DNA of 64,000 bases from NCBI RefSeq assembly GCF_013128195.2, contig NZ_CP053452.2:4650001-4714000 (forward strand). Reading direction: 5' to 3'. Under the pieces are notes generated by a model. The model saw nothing but the letters and a program-made list of their open reading frames with translations, made no database searches and had not been told where the DNA came from. A program made the translations under genes and the position numbers. This DNA is from Frigoriglobus tundricola (GTDB lineage: Bacteria; Planctomycetota; Planctomycetia; Gemmatales; Gemmataceae). This document shows, in pieces, positions 61,315-64,000 of this stretch; position 1 is the first letter of the stretch; each line of letters opens with the position of its first letter.

Positions 61315-62172
61315 CTATTTCGCGAACATCGGTGCGATCTCGCCCAAGTAGGCGTCGATCGTTCGCGGTTCCCGGCCGATAAGTGACCGTAACACCCCGG
61401 CCGACCCCACTCCCCCGCCCGCCCGGTAGTACTCGTAGAGTTCGACGACCGGCCGCGCCCGCTCCTCCGGCATTCCGGCGGCGATCATCCCTTGTTTCAT
61501 CTGCTCGAGCGTCAGGTCCACGTTCTTGATCGGCCGGCCCGCGACCCGGGAGATGCTCCGGGCCAGCTCGTCGTTTCCGAGCGCTTCGGGGCCGTGCAGT
61601 TCGTACACCCCGCCGACGGTGGTCCGCGTGGTCAGTGCGGTAACGGCGGCGGCGGCGACGTCGCGGACGTCGATGTAGCTGATCCGGGCGTCCCCCAAGC
61701 CGTCGAAGAGACAATCTTGTGACCGGATCCCGGCGGCGAAGTAGGTTCCGATGTTCTGCATGAAGCCGTTGGGGCGCAGGACCGTGGCGGGGACCTGAAG
61801 CACGCGGGCCGTTTCTTCTACCTGCCGGTGCCACGAGGGGAACGATTTGCCGAAGTCGGCGGCGCCCAGAGCGGACTGAATGACCACGTGCGCCGTTCCC
61901 GCTTTCTTGCAGGCCGTCAGGAAATTGGTTTCCAGTTCCACCAGTTGCGGAACGGCGGCGCACACGAGGTAGGCCGCTTTCACTCCCGCGAGGGCCCGGT
62001 CGAGGCTCGGTGGGTCGGCAAAATCGGCCCGAACCGCCTGCGCCTCGGGCGGCAGCGTCGAGCCGTCCTTGGCGTCGCGGTACGCCGCCCGCACCGGCCC
62101 GACCTTTTGCTCCAGCAACCCGCGCACCACCGCGCCGCCGACGGAGCCCGTGGCCCCGGTCACCAGAATCAT
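61315..62172 (-). CDS. NmrA-like NAD(P)-binding protein
   Basis: 285 residues starting MILVTGATGSVGGAVVRGLLEQ, an atypical SDR of the NmrA type with the GATGSVG nucleotide motif. Later parts include VQS near HVVIQSALGAADFG, and the C-terminal GGVYELHGPEAL. The Tyr of a classical SDR catalytic triad is not obvious, so it may be a redox sensor or a quinone reductase. It is the first gene after the divergent HxlR regulator. Confidence 0.85.
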   Translation of the reverse strand: MILVTGATGSVGGAVVRGLLEQKVGPVRAAYRDAKDGSTLPPEAQAVRADFADPPSLDRALAGVKAAYLVCAAVPQLVELETNFLTACKKAGTAHVVIQSALGAADFGKSFPSWHRQVEETARVLQVPATVLRPNGFMQNIGTYFAAGIRSQDCLFDGLGDARISYIDVRDVAAAAVTALTTRTTVGGVYELHGPEALGNDELARSISRVAGRPIKNVDLTLEQMKQGMIAAGMPEERARPVVELYEYYRAGGGVGSAGVLRSLIGREPRTIDAYLGEIAPMFAK

Positions 62173-62331
62173 GGGGCACCTTGTGTAAATTTCTGCTCAA
62201 CGCCCGGCCCCCTCGCACCCGCGAGTGCCGAGCCGAGAGGGTCTTCCGTAAACGCCGCGGTATACTAAACGCGAGTCAATTCGGTGGGAAGGACGCACTT
62301 TTTTGTAAGCCCCCGGTAGGCCCGGAGTGAC
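62173..62331. promoter_or_regulatory. Divergent NmrA/HxlR promoter region
   Basis: The 159 bases between the start codons contain GTATAC at 62260-62265 and, on the minus strand, two CGTTTA copies flanking it (complement TAAACG at 62249-62254 and 62266-62271). This could be the HxlR operator. HxlR regulators usually bind next to a divergent redox gene. Confidence 0.45.
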
Positions 62332-62712
62332 ATGAAAGAGCACTACAACTGCCCGGTGCAGGCGACGATCAACGCGATCGCGGGGAAGTGGAAGGTCCAG
62401 ATCGTGTGGCACCTGTCCTTCGGGACCTTGGGCTTTGCGCAACTCCGACGCAAGCTGAAGACAGTTTCAGAAAAGGTGTTAACCGCGCAATTGAGGCAGT
62501 TGGAGTCCGACGGGATCGTGACCCGAACGGTCCGCGCCACCAACCCGCCGCACGTCGATTACGCCCTGACGGCCTCCGGCCGCGAGCTGGTCGCGCCCAT
62601 GCAACAGCTATGTGATTGGGGGAGCAAACAATTCGGCATCAAAGGAACACTTCCTCAACCGAAAGGGCGCGTCGGCGCTCCGGCGGGGGTGAGGTGCGCC
62701 GAAGACGAATAA
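62332..62712 (+). CDS. HxlR-family winged-helix regulator
   Basis: The 126-residue protein has the HxlR pattern: Cys at NCPVQATINAIAGKWKVQIVWHLSFG, LRRKLKTVSEKVLTAQLRQLESDGIVTR, and DYALTASGRELVAPM. The conserved N-terminal Cys is the sensor of electrophiles or quinones in YodB/HypR-type members. It is divergent from the NmrA/SnoaL genes and probably represses or activates them. The tail (VGAPAGVRCAEDE) has one further Cys. Confidence 0.88.
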   Translation: MKEHYNCPVQATINAIAGKWKVQIVWHLSFGTLGFAQLRRKLKTVSEKVLTAQLRQLESDGIVTRTVRATNPPHVDYALTASGRELVAPMQQLCDWGSKQFGIKGTLPQPKGRVGAPAGVRCAEDE

Positions 62713-62773
62713 CGCACCGGGGCGCCAGCGGCCCTTCCCGGACGGGGCCACGTACCGGGCGGGCGCGCGACCC

Positions 62774-63178
62774 TCACTCGTCCTCTTCCAGCGCCTCGCC
62801 GAGAACGTCCTCGTTCACGTAGATCGGCACCCGGCTCGCCACCGCGACCGCGATCGCGTCGCTCGGGCGGCAGTCCACCTCGGTCAGCTCGCCGTCCTTG
62901 CGGACGCGGAGCTTCGCGAAGTACGTGTGCTCCTTCAGGTCGCTGATGACGATGTCCTGGATCTCGCCGCCCAGTTGCTCGACGACGGAGATGATGAGGT
63001 CGTGCGTGAGCGGCCGCGGGGCCGCCAGCCCCTTCACGCGGCGGTCGATGCTGGTCGCCTCGAAGATGCCGATGACGATCGGGAAGTTGCGCTCGCCGTC
63101 CACTTCCTTCAGGATGACGATCTGGTGGTCGTCCAGCTCGCTGATGATGATCCGGCGGAGTTCCATCTGGATGGGCAT
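62774..63178 (-). CDS. Bifunctional nuclease family protein
   Basis: The 134-residue protein matches the BFN domain (PF02577): MELRRIIISELDDHQIVILKEVDGERNFPIVIGIFEA, then VDCRPSDAIAVAVASRVPIYVNEDVL. Characterised plant homologues have RNase and DNase activity; bacterial ones are not well studied. The acidic C-terminus (EALEEDE) is not conserved. It is divergent from the final gene of the window. Confidence 0.88.
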   Translation of the reverse strand: MPIQMELRRIIISELDDHQIVILKEVDGERNFPIVIGIFEATSIDRRVKGLAAPRPLTHDLIISVVEQLGGEIQDIVISDLKEHTYFAKLRVRKDGELTEVDCRPSDAIAVAVASRVPIYVNEDVLGEALEEDE

Positions 63179-63283
63179 CGGCGTTTGGTATTTCGTGTTC
63201 GGCGTTGTGGGTTTACAGTTTGGGCGCGACCCGCGCGCCGACTATTCAAATAGTAAACGCGAACCACCGAACGCGAAACACGA

Positions 63284-64000
63284 ATGTCTCCCGCCACCGT
63301 CCTGCTGAGCAGCCCGCCCGATTCCACCGGCGACGAGTTACGGAAGCTGGTCGCGGCGGCCGGGTTCGTGGTCGCGGACCACCTGCTCGGCTCCCCGCCG
63401 GCCGTGGACTTCGGCCCGATCGTGACCGCCGTGATCGAGGTCGGGAGCCGCTCCGACGTGGCCGCGGCCCAGACGCGGCGGTGGCGGGCCGAACTCGGCG
63501 ACCAGTTCGTGCCGGTGCTGTGGGTCGTGCCCGCCGACAAGGGCGGCGGGGAACCGGGCGGTGCCCCCGATCAGCGGGTGGCCGGGCTGGACGCGGGCGC
63601 GGACGCGGTGCTGGCGCGCCCGGTCGATCCGGCGGTGTTCGTGGCACAGGTGCGGGGCGCTGGCCCGCGCGCAGGGCGCCGCGCGCGCGTGTGGCCGTTC
63701 GCGCGGGCGAGGCCCGGTTGCTGGGGGACCAGTTGCAGAAGGCGCTCGCCCAGCAGGCACGCGAACAGGAGATGGCCCGCCGGGTGCGCGGCACGTTCTT
63801 CCCGCGCTCGTTCCCCCAGGTCGGCGCGGCCCGGTTCCACGTGTGCTACCGGCCGCGGAGCCGGACCGGGGGCGACTTCCACGACGTGCGCCGGCTCGAC
63901 GAAAGCCACGTGGGATTCTTCGTGGGGGACGTGATCGGCACCGGCGCCGCGGCCGGGGGGCTGCTCGGCGTGTTCGTGCAACAATCGGCGGTGCTGAAAG
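63284..64000 (+). CDS. Receiver-like domain plus SpoIIE/PP2C phosphatase (frameshifted, cut by window end)
   Basis: The first frame encodes a receiver-like domain (VLLSSPPDSTGDELRKLVAAAGFVV, PVLWVVPADKGG, AGADAVLARPVDPAVFVAQVR). After about 63655 this frame turns into Arg/Ser-rich nonsense, while another frame continues sensibly: GEARLLGDQLQKALAQQ, TFFPRSFP, FHVCYRPRSRTGGDFHDVRRLDESHVGFFVGDVIGTGAAAG. The latter is the start of an RsbU/SpoIIE phosphatase with its GGDF and VGDV metal aspartates. Joining them needs two extra bases to be removed, one probably in the GGGG at 63654-63657. The gene runs past the window. It would dephosphorylate an anti-sigma antagonist or other partner. Confidence 0.7.

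Overview
The window is high-GC bacterial DNA from a planctomycete, most likely family Gemmataceae (Gemmata-like). The evidence is a set of lineage-typical families: tandem TIGR03066 (Gemmata obscuriglobus paralogous family) genes, a TIGR03067 protein, a TIGR02996/leucine-rich-repeat protein, a prepilin-like H-X9-DG (DUF1559) protein followed by a tiny lipoprotein, DUF1080 and DUF1349 secreted proteins, a secreted sulfatase, and a Gfo/Idh/MocA oxidoreductase with a Tat signal. No rRNA, tRNA, CRISPR array, transposase or phage gene was recognised.

Layout. 1-5435 (minus strand): chaperone operon groEL2-groES-groEL1-dnaJ and the first codons of a probable grpE. 5629-9735: a ParE-like toxin/antitoxin pair, a sulfatase, a 2OG-Fe(II) oxygenase, and an Rrf2 regulator divergent from a protoglobin. 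9863-16936: protein-export and tRNA-modification genes (secDF fusion, yajC, tgt) and an unusual TPR protein ending in two RNA-polymerase alpha-CTD-like domains. 17334-20986: a short LRR protein, about 1 kb without genes, the DUF1559/lipoprotein pair and a CDP-alcohol phosphatidyltransferase. 20996-24464: a STAND-type NTPase with near-identical tandem TPRs, and a DUF1080 protein.

24697-39758 (plus strand) is the most distinctive part. After panD comes a run of large genes pointing the same way: a GAP1-N2-like protein (frame broken), a coiled-coil membrane-anchored protein, a membrane scaffold with a DUF2135-like ectodomain, a TerY-like vWA protein, a degenerate-vWA/PP2C phosphatase fusion, a secreted repeat protein, and a second membrane scaffold carrying a vWA ectodomain. 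The two scaffolds share the same membrane region, cytosolic beta domain, Pro-rich linker and C-terminal zinc ribbon. No kinase or GTPase is present. I read this as an undescribed or little-described envelope-spanning vWA/PP2C signalling or conflict system.

39893-49896: a VapBC-like pair, an archaemetzincin, DUF4291, an FMN reductase, a Gemmataceae paralogue, the Gfo/Idh/MocA gene, and an operon of RNase III, a free-standing dsRBD duplicate, a small Cys protein and a DAO-type oxidoreductase; then a response regulator and agmatine deiminase. 50097-58: secreted propeller, TIGR03067, DUF1349, methyltransferase, TIGR03066 pair, Na+/H+ antiporter, NHL and LRR proteins. 59443-60679: a NucA-type secreted endonuclease directly followed by its NuiA-type inhibitor. 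60892-64000: SnoaL and NmrA genes divergent from an HxlR regulator, a bifunctional nuclease, and a receiver/SpoIIE-phosphatase gene cut by the window end.

Two sequence-level themes run through the window. Long GC-rich inverted repeats without U-tracts sit just downstream of gene 3' ends, two of them copies of the same element. Several large genes (around 26,095, 39,590 and 63,655, perhaps also 23,481) change frame by one or two bases inside G/C-rich stretches, which suggests base-call errors or recent decay.
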